Shown: piece by piece, positions 6,484 through 6,776 of the stretch | How positions within the stretch are numbered: the first letter of the stretch is position 1 | How the letters are laid out: every line of letters starts with the position of its first letter | From: DATEEW01 sp035273665 | GTDB lineage: Bacteria; Pseudomonadota; Gammaproteobacteria; Burkholderiales; SG8-39 | Length of the DNA: 6,776 nt | Direction: 5' to 3' | NCBI GenBank assembly: GCA_035273665.1 | Contig: DATEOW010000009.1 | Coordinates: 1 to 6,776, forward strand | The notes under the pieces: generated by a model | Told to the model about the DNA's origin: nothing | The model's database searches: none | Seen by the model: only the letters and a program-made list of their open reading frames with translations | Position numbers and translations under genes: made by a program

Positions 6484-6776
6484 CTAGTTAGGTACGAGCT
6501 GTTGCGCCCACATCTGGGCGACCGCCCCTAAAGACTGCTCGGATGACGCGCTATATCGCGTCGGGTCAACCACCACGTCATAGCTCACATCCTTGCGACC
6601 ACCGGCGCCGGCGAACATGCCGATGACGTTAATTGCAGTTTGAACCACGGCGGTCGCGGTATCGGTGGTGTTCGTGATCGAGAGCACACCGCTATCGGCA
6701 GGTTGAATCGTCCGCGTCAGGCCCATGCTCGGCAGGCCCAGGAAATTCCAGTCCGCCGGCACCCAGAGGGTCTCCG
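6484..6776 (-). CDS. C-terminal 96 residues of an unrecognised protein (runs off right edge)
   Basis: The minus-strand frame is open from the right edge to a TAG at 6486-6484. A GTG exists at 6762, but the frame continues upstream without a stop (ETLWVPADWNF), so I read it as the tail of a longer gene rather than a 92-residue gene. The visible part is rich in Thr, Ala, Val and Ser, with a moderately hydrophobic stretch AVVQTAINVIGMFAGAG followed by RKDVSYDVVVDPTRY and a C-terminus WAQQLVPN. I see no catalytic motif, cysteine pair or repeat that identifies it. It points the same way as csp, but csp has its own promoter, so a shared transcript is not required. The edge truncation prevents a functional call. 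Confidence 0.5.
   Translation of the reverse strand, partial: ETLWVPADWNFLGLPSMGLTRTIQPADSGVLSITNTTDTATAVVQTAINVIGMFAGAGGRKDVSYDVVVDPTRYSASSEQSLGAVAQMWAQQLVPN

Overview
The window is a stretch of ordinary proteobacterial chromosome devoted mostly to the tricarboxylic acid (TCA) cycle, followed by a cold-shock gene and the edge of an unrecognised gene. The protein sequences (SdhA with a TVAAQGG flavin motif, a type 2 malate dehydrogenase, a ~900-residue AcnA-type aconitase, a CspA-type protein with GGGEDLFAHFSAI) look most like Betaproteobacteria. That placement comes from remembered family sequences, not from a search, and a related gammaproteobacterium is not excluded.

Layout. On the minus strand, positions 1-1972 hold sdhC-sdhD-sdhA, tightly packed and read leftward. 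sdhA runs off the left edge at residue 411, so its last third and any sdhB lie outside. A 245-base divergent intergenic region (1973-2217) carries a plausible promoter for each direction. On the plus strand mdh (2218-3201) and acnA (3237-5939) follow with a 35-base gap, probably as one transcript, ending at a strong hairpin terminator (5979-6008) with A and T tracts on both sides. The same hairpin can serve the convergent minus-strand csp gene (6029-6235). csp has a recognisable sigma70-type promoter about 150 bases upstream of its start, giving a leader of roughly 139 nt. The right edge (6484-6776, minus) holds the C-terminal part of a protein I do not recognise.

Function. Succinate dehydrogenase (succinate to fumarate, electrons to quinone), malate dehydrogenase (malate to oxaloacetate) and aconitase (citrate to isocitrate) are three TCA enzymes, and divergent transcription from one short region would allow joint control. 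I see no mobile element, CRISPR array, tRNA or rRNA, and no evidence for a new multi-gene system. The most interesting structure is the csp leader. It has an element perfectly complementary to the csp Shine-Dalgarno sequence, two small hairpins, and a 35-codon open frame whose stop codon overlaps that Shine-Dalgarno.
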